Positions 1 through 8,791 of a stretch of DNA of 15,000 bases are shown here, one piece after another. The position numbers were made by a program, and so were the translations under genes. This stretch comes from Chromera velia (lineage: Eukaryota; Sar; Chromeraceae). The DNA is taken from NCBI GenBank assembly GCA_018398765.1, contig JAHBMJ010000007.1:1-15000 (forward strand), given 5' to 3'. The notes beneath the pieces are model-generated. The model was not told the origin of the DNA. It was given only the letters and a program-made list of their open reading frames with translations, and did no database searches. Within the stretch, counting starts at the first letter, position 1. Each line of letters begins with the position of its first letter.

Positions 1-106
1 CCCTGGCATGAACCGAGAGGCCGAGCCCTGGAGCCAGCAAAAGCCAGAGAACGCGAGTGTGGCCCTTGAATGCAGCCCAATGCCTGCACACACACAGGCC
101 AGACAG

Positions 107-122
107 AGTCTCTCTCTCTCTC
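107..122. repeat. (CT)n microsatellite
   Basis: A short run of CT dinucleotides lies just upstream of the long CA tract. It is read directly from the sequence. Confidence 0.85.
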
Positions 123-176
123 ATATGTATATCGAAAATACCCACACATTACGCACACGCGCATATACACAAAGGG

Positions 177-188
177 GCACACCCACAC

Positions 189-236
<48 letters not shown>

Positions 237-311
237 ACACACACACACACACACAGTCTCGCACGCACGCGCACACACACGCACACAGTCTCGCACGCAC
301 GCGCGCGCGAG

Positions 312-388
<77 letters not shown>
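177..388. repeat. Long (CA)n microsatellite block with CG-rich interruptions
   Basis: About 210 bp of alternating purine-pyrimidine sequence, mostly CA/TG, is broken by TACACA variants. Near 261-318 there are two related segments of the type CAGTCTCGCACGCACGCGC, and the second continues into a pure alternating CG/GA run. Open frames across this block on both strands (His-Thr or Val-Cys repeats) are products of the repeat and not genes. Alternating CA/CG sequence of this length is the classical type that can form Z-DNA; that is general knowledge and was not tested here. Confidence 0.97.
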
Positions 389-504
389 GGAGACACACAT
401 GAAAATGTAGAGACACATGCACGAGGAGGGGGCTCGCAAGCCCTTCGGAAGCAGAGGACAGCAAAGAGAGTGAACCGAAAAGCTTGGACACAGGAAGCAG
501 AAGC

Positions 505-703
505 TTACATTGGCGTGTGTCGCTTTCTCTTTGCGGTGAATCCGCTCTCTGCCCCTGCAGGTGCGTTGGAAAGTCTGTGCCCCCCCGCCCCCGCCCCTCC
601 CCCCTCCTCATCCTGGCTGATAACCTGAGTCCCCCCTAGATCTGCAGAGTTGGTAGGCGCAATCTCCCGGTACATCTCTGCAGCACCCCTCTCGATCAAA
701 GCC
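505..703 (-). CDS. Ankyrin-repeat gene, candidate last exon
   Basis: Reading leftward, a pyrimidine-rich tract ends in TGCAG, with the AG at 705-704. From 703 the frame continues the upstream ankyrin exon: one base completes the split Arg codon, then ALIERGA follows, the normal second helix and turn of an ankyrin repeat. The frame stays open to a TAA at 507-505, so this may be the terminal exon. The last 50 residues (Gly/Ala-rich, then basic) no longer look like ankyrin, so the exon could instead end earlier, for example at the GT near 679 or after the CAG near 624. The acceptor and first eight codons are well supported; the 3' end is not. Confidence 0.55.
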
Positions 704-860
704 CTGCAGAACACAAAAGAAAAGAAAAGGAAGACCGTGCATGCAGATAGGGAAGGAGAGGGCGAGAGAAAGAAACTTGGATGTGATAAACTCAGGTCAG
801 TCGAAACGAGGGGAATTCTCTTCAGCTTCATTCCTTCTTTCCTCACACGAACAGACAGAC

Positions 861-1017
861 CTTGCGACCTGGACATTGCCATGTGTGGCGCTCCAGATGA
901 GAGGGGACCACTGCTGATGGTCCTCTATGTCGACTTTTGCCCCCTGATCAATCAAAGACAGTGCCTTCTCTGTCTGGTTCTTTTGGCACCCTTCGAACAG
1001 CTTCCTCCCAAGTGCTT
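861..1017 (-). CDS. Ankyrin-repeat gene, internal exon
   Basis: This 157-nt exon runs leftward between an acceptor ending TTTGCAG (AG at 1019-1018) and a donor GTCTGT (GT at 860-859). It encodes 51 whole codons with two extra bases at each end. The text contains LFEGCQKNQTEKALSLIDQG, then a second unit with SPLIWSATHGNVQVA, which is the ankyrin pattern of helix-turn-helix plus a G-A-K-V-D-I-E-D loop. Ankyrin repeats bind protein partners; nothing here says which one. The intron to the next exon (860-704, 157 nt) has GT-AG ends and matching phase. The flanking frame is open in part of the introns, which can mislead gene finders into longer single-exon calls. Confidence 0.8.
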
Positions 1018-1246
1018 CTGCAAACATCAGGGTGGAGGGTGGAATGACATGAAACCGTCTTGCACAAAGAGGTAGAGCTGCGCAAATCGAGCGAATTGAG
1101 CCGGGTCGAGCAGCACTGGCATTTGCGGAACACTTTCCCGTCAACGTGTATAGAGAAGGAAGTGAAGTCTCGATTCTCGTCTATGCACTCAATGAATGGA
1201 CGAGCAGTTTCACTCAGAGAGCAGTTTGCTTTCGCTTTGCTCCCAC

Positions 1247-1308
1247 CTCTCTGTTCCTCGTTGATCTCAGCGTTCTCCTCTCCGAAGAGGGAGTCGGCGT
1301 CGCCCTCA
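1247..1308 (-). CDS. Ankyrin-repeat gene, upstream exon
   Basis: A 62-nt exon candidate. It starts after a long pyrimidine tract ending CTGTCTGCAG (AG at 1310-1309) and ends at donor GTGGGA (GT at 1246-1245). It encodes an acidic stretch, EGDADSLFGEENAEINEEQR, plus one base that joins the two leading bases of the next exon to give Glu. The intron is 1246-1018 (229 nt, GT-AG). The acidic text followed by an ankyrin start is plausible for an N-terminal lead-in. A still earlier exon at 1493-1443 (acceptor TCTCCAG, donor GTCAGC, phase 2) would fit the phase but has no recognisable content. No start codon or promoter was identified. Confidence 0.6.
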
Positions 1309-1795
1309 CTGCAGACAGAAAGGAGAAGACGAGGGCCGGAAAGGAGGAACATGAAAGGAATATATATGCAAAGGCCAGTTCATGGGCTTCGCTCCTGCAC
1401 ATCAAGAAATCGCTGTAAAGCTGGTTCTGCACCACTGCTGACCTCATTACGGGACTCCAATGTCCGTGTGCTGCCGAAGAATTTCTGGGAAGCCTGGAGA
1501 AGTCGAACGAGAAAGGTCAGACACCTTCAGGTTCCCCCTTCCGTGATGAGATCGGGTCAGCTTACGAGTTGAAACCCACGACCCAAGCGCAGTACTTGTC
1601 AATGATTGGACTTTTCTGTCTTGCGTTGACCTCTCTGAAACCATGCAGGACAAGAGAACACAAAGACTTTTCAAACGGGCCTACCATTTTGCCCACAAGC
1701 TGTGTACATCTTGTTGCCTAATTAAAGCTCATGCAGAGCATATATGCATGCAAGGTGACCGACATGTCTCAGAGGGCGTTTTACGCGCAGTCTCA

Positions 1796-1859
1796 CAGGG
1801 CCCCAGCCCTACGTATGCTGTATGCAGGATACCCCCTTAGCGGATATGCCGGGGCCCTG
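1796..1859. repeat. 12-bp inverted repeat around a 40-bp spacer
   Basis: CAGGGCCCCAGC at 1796-1807 and GCCGGGGCCCTG at 1848-1859 are inverted copies with one mismatch. A similar string, CAGGGCCCCGGCAT, occurs at 14947-14960 near the right edge. The significance is unknown. Confidence 0.6.
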
Positions 1860-1945
1860 AAGAGAGAGTTCCATACGTGCGTCGATTTCAATACTTCAAG
1901 TTGAGTTGGAGGGGATGCAAGTAAACTAGATCGACCCATACGTAC

Positions 1946-1991
1946 CCATACGTGCAAACAGAGTAAGTCCATACGTGCAAACAGAGTAAGT
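1946..1991. repeat. Tandem duplication, 23-bp unit x 2
   Basis: CCATACGTGCAAACAGAGTA plus AGT occurs at 1946-1968 and again without change at 1969-1991. CCATACGT motifs also occur at about 1871 and 1937. Confidence 0.9.
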
Positions 1992-2100
1992 AAGAGTGAG
2001 TGACATAAAAAGAAACAAAACGGCGTTCTTATATCGTTATCATACCACGAAGATTGAAGAAGAGCTTTGTCATTTTGTTTTATGAATTCGATTGTAGTTT

Positions 2101-2478
2101 GCATCAAATTTTTTTATTGTAATTAAAAGTTATAGTTTTGCTGATTAAAAGAAAAAATATATTAAAAATGATAAACAAAATATCTAATGTTTAACTAGTT
2201 ATAGTATGACAATGTGACCAATTTAGTATTATTCGAATTATATAGAATGATAGGTCACGTTATCCATATTTTGCCGATGTAAATGAGGTCAAAAAAGGAG
2301 GTTGTGGTAGCTTACATGAATTACAAAGTTATATAGCAATGGAAAAAACGATAAACTAAAATGCACCGCAATTATGAAAAAAAGGGAAACCCGAGTAGTA
2401 AAGATGAGGAGAGATGGTGAGAAAAATTAAATAGGTGGTCAAAGCGAGTCGACCCAGAGTTAATATGAGAGGCAAATA
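2101..2478. other. AT-rich non-coding stretch
   Basis: About 380 bp, strongly A/T-rich to about 2400 and then purine-rich, leading into the minisatellite. No open frame of note and no RNA gene was seen. Confidence 0.6.
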
Positions 2479-3424
2479 CTATGGGTGAGAAGGAGAGCGA
2501 CAGGCAAGAAGGAGACAAACAGACATGAAGAAGACAAGCAGATAAAAAGGAGTAAGGTAGACATTATAGAGACAGGTAGGCAAGAAGCAGCAAGCAAACA
2601 AAAAGGAAACGAGAGGGCATGTTATTGAGGGAGAGAAACAATCGGGAGAGAGGCAGACATAAAGGAGACAGGTAGGAAAGGAGGAGACAACGAGGCAAGA
2701 AGGATGTAGGGAAGCATGAGGGGGAGAGGCAGACAAGAAGGAGACAACCAGCTAAGAAGGAGACAGACAGACAAGAAGGAGACAGCGAGGGAAGAAGGAG
2801 GTAAGCAGGGAAAAAGGAGACACAAGCAAGCAGACAAAAAGGAGACAGGGAGGCATGAAGGCGAGAGGCAGGCACAAAGGAGGCAGGCAGCAAAAGAGGA
2901 GACAACCAGGCAAGAAGGAGGGAGGCAAGCAAGAAGAAAACAGCCAGGTAATTAAGAAGGAGACCGGCAGGCAAGGAGGAAGCAGGCAGACAACAAGGAG
3001 ACAGGTAGGCAAGAAGGAGACCGGCAGACAAGAAGGAGAGGGGTAGGCATGAAGGAGAGAGACAGGCGAGAAGGAGGTAAGCAAGCATGAAGGAGGCCGG
3101 TAAACAAAAAGGAGAAAAGTAGGCATTAAGAAGATAGGTAGTCAAGAAGGGAGCAAGCATTTAAAGAGGAGACAGGGAGGTATGAGAGAGAAAGGCAGGC
3201 ACAGAGGAGACAGTTAGGAAAGGAAGAGACATCCAGGTAAGAAGGAAAGAGGCAGAGAAGAAGGAGACAGATAGGCAAGAAGGAGTTAGGCAGGCAAGAA
3301 GGAGGCAAGCAGGCAAAAGGGAGACAGGCAGACAAGGAGGAGACAGGTAGGCAAGAAGGAGAGAGGCAGGCATGAAGGAGGGAGGCAGGTAAGAAGGGGA
3401 CAGGCAGACATGAAGGAGGCACAT
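2479..3424. repeat. Purine-rich minisatellite, 19-bp unit, about 50 copies
   Basis: Laying out 2990-3424 in lines of 19 gives a clear register with consensus close to GAGACAGGTAGGCAAGAAG. Units differ at several positions, and single-base indels are rare. The plus strand is almost pure A/G with a C and a T per unit. Because 19 is not a multiple of three and the consensus holds no stop codon in any frame, long open frames appear on both strands; on the minus strand they read as a repeating Ser-Phe-Leu-Pro-Ala-Cys-Leu pattern. These are not taken as genes. Confidence 0.93.
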
Positions 3425-3640
3425 TTGTTACTAAATGACGACAGCGATTGTATGTGGATAGACAACGACTTTGCACACTAGAAAGTGAGCGAGCAATCAA
3501 TGAGTTTTTAGAGTAAAGACTGGGTACTTGCATTGAAGTAGCGGTTTTCCTGTTTGATGTACACAGGGCTGAACATCTGCAAGGCGGATGTGACTGTCGA
3601 GTATGCATGATTGTATGATGCCGGGTAGACGGATCGATAA
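3425..3640. other. Unique non-coding stretch between repeats
   Basis: About 215 bp of unremarkable sequence. No gene, RNA or repeat was recognised. Confidence 0.4.
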
Positions 3641-3724
3641 CATGGATCCCACAAAAATTAAAATCCGCCCGCGAGTGCGATGGCATAGATCCCACAAAAT
3701 TAAAATTCGCCCACGACTAGTATA
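3641..3724. repeat. Diverged tandem duplication, about 43 bp x 2
   Basis: CATGGATCCCACAAAAATTA and following (3641-3683) is repeated with a few changes as CATAGATCCCACAAAATTAA and following (3684-3724). The CATGGATCCCAC core also opens the 122-bp repeat to the right, so the two families may be related. Confidence 0.8.
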
Positions 3725-3726
3725 TC

Positions 3727-3884
3727 ATGGATCTGCATGGATCCCACCTGCATACATGCGTGAAACATGACAGGCTAAGCTGACATTGAAATGTCACGTG
3801 ATTTGGTAGGATGCACGGGGGGGTAATATTCAATTTGACCACACCGCCATGGATCTGCATGGATCCCACCTGCATGCATGCATG
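3727..3884. repeat. 122-bp repeat: one full unit and the start of a second, interrupted unit
   Basis: ATGGATCTGCATGGATCCCA begins at 3727 and again at 3849, a period of 122 bp. The second unit breaks off at 3884 at the LTR edge. Its continuation (GCGTGAAACATG and on through GGGGGTAATATT) lies at 14588-14938, on the far side of the retrotransposon. The repeat was therefore present before the retrotransposon landed in it. Confidence 0.85.
3880..3884. repeat. Target site duplication of the Copia-type element, left copy
   Basis: GCATG sits directly outside the left LTR; GCGTG sits directly outside the right LTR at 14588-14592. A 5-bp duplication is usual for Copia elements. One mismatch and the local repetitiveness of GCATG make it suggestive only. 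Confidence 0.5.
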
Positions 3885-4101
3885 AATTCTTCTAGACGCT
3901 AGGTTCTAGTGAGCTTTAAAACCATACGTATAGTTGACTACGGAAAAGGAATGACAAGAGTCTATTTATATTATGCAATGCAATCTATTGATCGAAACCG
4001 CTAGAAAAAGAATAATCACACTGCCGAAAATAACTGCCGATTTCTAGTGGCCCCATAAAGACTCTAAGAGAGACTGCCCGGGAAAGCGAAATTAAGTAAC
4101 T
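3885..4101 (-). repeat. 3' LTR of the Copia-type element
   Basis: This aligns over its whole 217 bp with 14369-14587. The longest identical run covers the segment from ATTATGCAATGCAATCTATT to the CCGATTTCTAGT region. Its inner edge abuts the polypurine tract. By homology the minus-strand sequence begins AGTTACTTAATTTCGC and ends AGAAGAATT, so the usual TG...CA ends are not evident. Confidence 0.92.
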
Positions 4102-4109
4102 CCCCCCTT
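4102..4109 (-). promoter_or_regulatory. Polypurine tract (plus-strand primer site)
   Basis: The minus strand reads AAGGGGGG immediately before the 3' LTR and 11 bases after the pol stop codon. This is the position and composition expected of an LTR-retrotransposon polypurine tract, and it confirms the element's orientation. Confidence 0.8.
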
Positions 4110-4120
4110 GACGCGCATGC

Positions 4121-5432
4121 TCAATAAGCGGCATCCATCAGTTTCAGCCACGCCACATCAGGATCCTTCCATTTTGTAAGGCAATCCGCTATCTGACTCA
4201 CGGCTCTATCAACGTGCTCAAAGGAAGCCCCCACTGCCTCCAACTCTTACAACACAAAAAGCAAACGACCCTGCAAGGTCGGCTCTTTCTTGCAGACTCT
4301 ATTTTTGAGCTGCTCAACCAGCGCTGCACTGTCTGTTGGAACACGCACCTTCACCTTTCCAAAAAGCATACGAGCGATCCTTAAAAGCAAAGGCATTCTC
4401 AACACACCCTAACAGAGAGTAAGCAGTTCTGCTCCAGCGGTGGAACGCACGAGTCTCTTCTCTTTGTGGCTTGCCCAGTCTATCAAATTTGCTCGACACG
4501 TCAATAGCCAGTTTGCATTGGCAAGGTAAAAAATATACCCACTTCTCGCTTCGCACAGTCGATCACAATAAGCAGCATTGACGAACAAACGCAGTTCAGA
4601 CAGATAAACAGCAAGAAACACAAGCTCGCGTGCCTTCTCAACAGCCAAAAACAAAACGGTTGAAAGGGTGTGAAGAAGATGGGGAGAGGGACAGGAAGAC
4701 TAGCGAGACAACTGTGAAAAAGCAAAAGAAAGATCAAAACGGGTTTTGCACAGCCATCCCAGCATCTGTAACAATGAGCGGAAAATTTCTTCCAGTCTCA
4801 TATCTACTTCTTTCTCTTCTGGCTTCTCGAAGTCTCCCTTCTTAAGCTTACGGCTTCTCTTCGGCTCGGAAAGAGACTCTGTGCTGACGTAACTCATTTG
4901 TCCTTGAGTGATTTCTCCCTTTTGTCTGTCATGTGCCATCTCAAGACCAACCACTTTCTTCCTCTCTGCTCCAATCAGCTCTGGATCTTCGCACTCCACG
5001 TTCTTCCCAAACTGCTTCAACAAATCCAACGGATTAGGTGCAAGTAAAAACAAATCATCAACATGCATCTGACACACTGCAGTGATGTCTGCCTGCTCAA
5101 CGTCAGCCCATGACTTTTCATCTGACAAATGGACGGGAGAAGGAACGGATGAACAAGTTTGGATCAAAATGGACTCAACACACTCAGAAAAGGAAAAAAG
5201 ACGGAAAAGCACTTTCTTCAGCCATTGTGTGAAGATGCGCGGAGCATCTTTTAGTCCGTACAATGCCTTTTTCAAGCCATACACCCCCCCTGCAACGAAA
5301 GACCACCGCTTCCCCTTTGGAAACAATGAAGGCAGCTTCACATGTACAGAAGAGGCAGCAGAACCGACAATCGGCGCCTGGAGAAAGGCACACATAACAT
5401 CCGTGATTGCTATTGCCCAATTCTTTACCAGA
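4121..5432 (-). pseudogene. Copia pol, C-terminal part: reverse transcriptase (second half) and RNase H
   Basis: One frame runs from the insert edge at 5432 to a TGA at 4123-4121, broken by TAG at 4702-4700, TAG at 4411-4409 and TAA at 4249-4247. In order it shows the first RT aspartate in DVMCAFLQAP, YGLKKALYGLKDAPR, the catalytic MHVDDLFLLAP, GWLCKTRFDLSFAFSQLSR, then RNase H text. The RNase H part has VNAAYCDRLCEARSG, IDWASHKEKRLVRSTAGAEL, a TDSAALVEQL segment and the closing IADCLTKWKDPD, all typical of Copia elements. The RNase H motif that normally starts with Asp (v-D-A) reads Asn here, so that domain would be inactive even without the stops. The first half of the RT lies beyond the inserted element, from 6852. 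Confidence 0.92.
5425..5432. repeat. Target site duplication of the hAT-like element, left copy
   Basis: TTACCAGA here is identical to 6844-6851. The eight bases are reverse transcriptase coding sequence; both copies carry the same Leu-Val codons in the same phase. Confidence 0.93.
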
Positions 5433-5591
5433 CTAGGGTCTGACACTTTTACTATATAATTAATTTTTTTTTTTTTTAAGGGTACCCTAAGACTAACGAC
5501 TATTACTAGACATCTAAAAGTTGTATTTTTGAATAGATCTCATCAAAAGAACCAGAACAGAATAGTTTAAAGCTTAGATTTCATTGGTTCT

Positions 5592-5661
5592 AGGCCGGTT
5601 TTTCCGGTTTTAGTATAATCTGCTAGTCAAAGTTCCAGAAGAGCGAAGAGGCCGGTTTTGG
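5592..5661. repeat. Subterminal AGGCCGGTTTT motifs, left side
   Basis: AGGCCGGTTTT occurs at about 5592 and 5649. A third copy lies near the other end at about 6569-6580, with related AAACCG/AAAACC words on the opposite strand around 5680-5720 and 6620-6640. Clustering near the two ends suggests transposase-binding repeats; this is inference. Confidence 0.55.
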
Positions 5662-5825
5662 AACCAGCATAGGAAACCGGGAGGAACCAACTAAAACCAT
5701 GCAAAACCATATAAAAACAGGAGTTAAATGCATGTTTGAGTTGAATTGAATCAACCGAAAGATCATTTATCCTCTCCTGGGCCGTCTTCTTCTTCGTCCT
5801 CCTCCAAAATTTCTTAAAACCGTGT

Positions 5826-6378
5826 CTATAACCTGGCAAGCTCTTCATTGTTAACCGTCAAACAACCGTAGACTTGGGTGCTTGAATGAAGATAAAAGAA
5901 TACAGCAGACAGAGCAATGTGATCAATTTGAGCAGTTGTAGTTGCACGTGCGATGTACGGCACAAATTTTGTCACTGCGTCCTCTTCTCTTGCTCTCTTA
6001 TACGAAATGACCCTCAATTCAAGGTGAGCGTTGTCGTCGGTGTGAGCAACGTGAGACAAACCCGTGCTTCTTCCTCTCTTTGTTGCTGGATGCTTGTCTT
6101 GAGGATTTACAATATCAATCACTTTTGCGATATACCATTCAACGGAATCACGATTGTCCGACCTCAAGGTCCTTGCCATCGCAGACTGGAAGGAAAGGGA
6201 CCCGTCGTCCTATCGAAATGGTACGAGTGCAGAGTTTGAGTATCTTCTCTGCTCAAGGAAGGACGACAAGCAGTGCAAGCTAACTGTTTGGGCTCCGTCA
6301 ACCAGCGCCCCAAAATTGACTGTGTTTGAGAAACATTGGAGCGCTTCCACCTGGTTTTCAAAAATCAGAAGCCTGTGA
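5826..6378 (-). pseudogene. Unrecognised open reading frame inside the hAT-like element
   Basis: A minus-strand frame reads from about 6378 to a stop at 5828-5826 with one internal TAG near 6210. The longest uninterrupted part starts at an ATG at 6179 (117 codons, beginning MARTLRSDN). The residue mix looks protein-like: EWYIAKVIDIVNPQDKHPATK, LELRVISYKRAREED and an IDHIALSAVFFYLHS segment. I do not recognise a family, and it does not resemble the C-terminal part of a hAT transposase. It could be a remnant of the element's own gene or a captured host fragment. A plus-strand frame at 6154-6378 overlaps part of it and is weaker. Confidence 0.35.
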
Positions 6379-6843
6379 TGGCAGTGCAGCAGGGAACAGG
6401 GGAGGAGAAGGAGAACAAATCGGCTTCCGTCAATTAGATGTACATTGAGCAGTACACTCGCTAGTATTCTCTTAGGTCCTCTCCCTCTAGCATTCTGGTC
6501 GGTTTTTATGCATGAAAATTTGATGAAACCATTGTAATATCATCACAGTTCTGTTGAAAAACGTATTGAGGCCGGTTTTTTGAGTTGGTTTTTGTGTGGT
6601 TTCAGTAGTAAATCTTATGGTTCCAAAACCGATAAAAACCAAGACTGGCAAAATGCTATAAAAAGGGGGGTAACCAACTATAAACCAAAGAGAACCACTC
6701 TAAAATCATCAGATTTTAAGTTTTTAGGATTAGTTAAGCTTTAGATTGACCTATAAATACAGATTTTTGAGTTTTTTACATGGTTTTAGGCATAAAAACC
6801 ACTGCTAAAACCTAGCGTCTACATCAAGAGTGTCAGACCCTAG

Positions 6844-6851
6844 TTACCAGA
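6844..6851. repeat. Target site duplication of the hAT-like element, right copy
   Basis: TTACCAGA, identical to 5425-5432, directly abuts the right inverted repeat. Confidence 0.93.
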
Positions 6852-7310
6852 CAAAAGATTAAAAACAAACGAAAGATTAAAGAATCAGGTGTGCCTGAAT
6901 ATGTGTCATAATTGCGATGATCCCTTCCTGAATGCCCCATGCAGACAAGACGAGCTTTTGGGATTCTCTCCCCGTCTTTCAACTTCCAAGTGAACACCCA
7001 ACGACACAAAAGAAAGATGGAACAAACAGCAGACGTGAGAGAAGAAATATCAATCACAGGAGAAGACAAGGAAGCGGGCACGTCGTCTTTCTCTCCGTCT
7101 GTCTCTTTGAGGACCGAGAACTTTTTAAGTTTGTTCAGCTCTCTTTCCATTGCTTCATCAAACTTCCCCTCCCGGACTGCAGGATCCGATGGAGAAACAG
7201 GGATCTGAATGGAAAATGGAAAAAGAAAGCTCAGGATCCTCATTCTTTTCTTTCTTTTACTGAGTGCATCGAAATGCTCTGTGGCCTTCATGAAAGCAAA
7301 ATCCACAGAC
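6852..7310 (-). pseudogene. Copia pol, reverse transcriptase first half
   Basis: The minus-strand frame shows the start of a Copia-type reverse transcriptase: a FDEAMERELNKLKKFSVLKE segment, then CRWVFTWKLKDGERIPKARLV, matching the family pattern of an Ala-Met-x2-Glu lead-in followed by W-V-F-x-x-K and K-A-R-L-V. It ends RLFLIFCLV at the target duplication and continues in phase at 5432. This frame differs from that of the integrase upstream, and the switch lies near 7305, where both frames carry the same Ala-Asp-Gln-Ser-Val-like text. A frameshift is therefore present. The stretch before CRWVF is less conserved and may hold further small changes. Confidence 0.85.
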
Positions 7311-8600
7311 TGACTGGTCTGCTTTCTCTTCTGGTAGATCATCCAATTCGACTGGTTCTCCGTACAAGACTTCAGGGAAAGAAGACGGGGCAGAAGAAGA
7401 AGAGGATACAGAAGAAGAGGAAGAAAAGGAGGAAAGAAGGTTCTTGCTTTCGGTTTCTTTCTCTTCTGGCCCATGCCCCCCGCTGACCCAGTCAACTTTC
7501 TTCTCATCCCCCCCCCCGACTTCTGACCGAGGCCGGCGTTCAGGTAAAAGCCACTCCCCTATGTGATCAACCATTGGCAAACCTGAAGAGAGAAGGACAC
7601 CAAGGGAGCAAGCCTTCACACCATGCTTCATCGGATGAACGCGCACGACCCTCAACCAATCACCCCGAAAAGCATCCCATTCCACTAACTGCCACTTGGA
7701 TGGAGAGACAACAGAGAGGAAGATGCCTACCTTTCCTGGGGGACGAAGCGAATTCTGAACTTTCTTGTGAAAGGGAGGCACAAACACAACAGGGTCTCCA
7801 GGCATGGTTGAGGTGTCAAGCCGGACACCCAAAGCAGAATACAAAGGAGAGCGGCCAGTCTCAGCAGATGCGGTGCGATTGTATGAATACTCAACGGCCT
7901 GTAGCACACAGGGAAAGAATTCGAGAGGCAACTTCCATGTGTGGATCATCGATCTCAGACCAGCACGTGCCGTTCTTACCCATCGCTCTGCAGGCCCCAT
8001 TGATGAATCAGGAGGTCGGGGGCAAACATGCACCCCCCTTCCTTCTAATATTGCCTTCACTTTACCTTCAGACAACTCACCTGCATTGTCTGACACAAAT
8101 CGTTTCATGAGCCCGTACTTATCAATTCATTCACACACAGCAGAGAAAGGGCCGGTGACCGTTCTTTTCTTTATTGCACGTGTCAACACCACCCCTGCCT
8201 TTGCATCTCTCATCACGAACACATACCGAAAACCCAAAAGAGAAATCTTCTTTCCCAGATCAGAATCAATCTGGCTGACTTCAAAAACATCAGCCCACAC
8301 CTCATCCAACCAGGAAAGAAGACTACGGGACTCAGAAGAAGGTGCAGAGTGATGAGTTGCGTTTACCAAACAGCAGGATGGACACCATTTCAAAGCAGAC
8401 TCAAGCTGTGCACGAGGAATTGACAAAACATGCTGGTAGAGAGCCTTTTGCTCCTTCAAACTTGCACTCAAACGAGGAAAAGAAGCATGACCAAAACGAA
8501 TGTGTTGACGCAGCATGTGAAAAAGAACAGAAGGAGAAAGAGGATTCGAAACAAAAGGACGAGGAATCGAGGAACATGTGGCTACTCCCTATTTGCCTTT
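7257..8600 (-). pseudogene. Copia pol, zinc-binding and integrase region
   Basis: The frame entering at 8516 carries the pre-integrase zinc motif: His5-x4-His10, then Cys45-x2-Cys48 in WCPSC. The integrase core follows, with a first catalytic Asp in EVWADVF, then FVMRDAKAGVVLTRAI. A TGA at 8129-8127 interrupts the same frame at a site where Trp would fit. After it come the second catalytic Asp in FVSDNAGEL (codon 8090-8088) and the Glu in GPAERWVR (codon 7988-7986), 33 residues apart. YNRTASAETGRSPLY follows, typical of the integrase end. The tail is Ser-rich and acidic. All three acidic residues are present, but the stop kills the protein. Integrase inserts the cDNA copy in the nucleus. Confidence 0.92.
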
Positions 8601-8791
8601 GAAAGAAGAGAGGGAGTCGTTATCTGGGGTAGCGTTCAGTGAATCCCCGTGTACGGGAGGATCTGCAGGGAACCAACCCAAGCAGAATCAAACTCCTATT
8701 CATACACACACAGAAAACACTCAATGCAAGCATGGGAACTAAGTCTGATCAACACAGAAAAGAGTGTACAGACAGAGGGTGCATGCGTAGC

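Larger units (their letters stand above)
1644..2100. other. Non-coding interval, no gene seen
   Basis: Short open frames here show no recognisable domain. The only structure is a hairpin-like inverted repeat near 1796-1859 and a 23-bp duplication at 1946-1991. Confidence 0.5.
5433..6843. mobile_element. hAT-like non-autonomous DNA transposon, 1,411 bp
   Basis: The left end CTAGGGTCTGACACT and the right end AGTGTCAGACCCTAG are perfect 15-bp inverted repeats, extendable to 18 bp with one mismatch. They are flanked by perfect 8-bp duplications (TTACCAGA). An 8-bp duplication and a TIR with TAGGG near the tip suit the hAT superfamily, although TIR sequence alone is weak evidence. Inside, AGGCCGGTTTT motifs recur near both ends (5592, 5650, 6570), like the subterminal binding motifs of hAT elements. 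No transposase is recognisable. The element interrupts the Copia reverse transcriptase, and its precise removal restores the frame. Confidence 0.88.

Noticed and set aside
8-628. Open frames of His-Thr or Cys-Val repeats at the left edge
   Set aside because: They are pure translations of the (CA)n microsatellite.
1060-1572. Plus-strand open frame of 170 codons opposite the ankyrin exons
   Set aside because: It has no domain and lies antisense to exons with good splice sites and ankyrin text; it is probably a shadow.
2564-3695. Long minus-strand open frames with repeating Leu-Pro-Cys-Ser text, resembling a membrane or repeat protein
   Set aside because: They exist in all three frames at once and follow the 19-bp repeat register; there is no independent coding signal.
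7574-8352. Plus-strand open frames of about 180 codons opposite the integrase
   Set aside because: They are antisense to a region with clear integrase motifs, and their own translation shows no domain.
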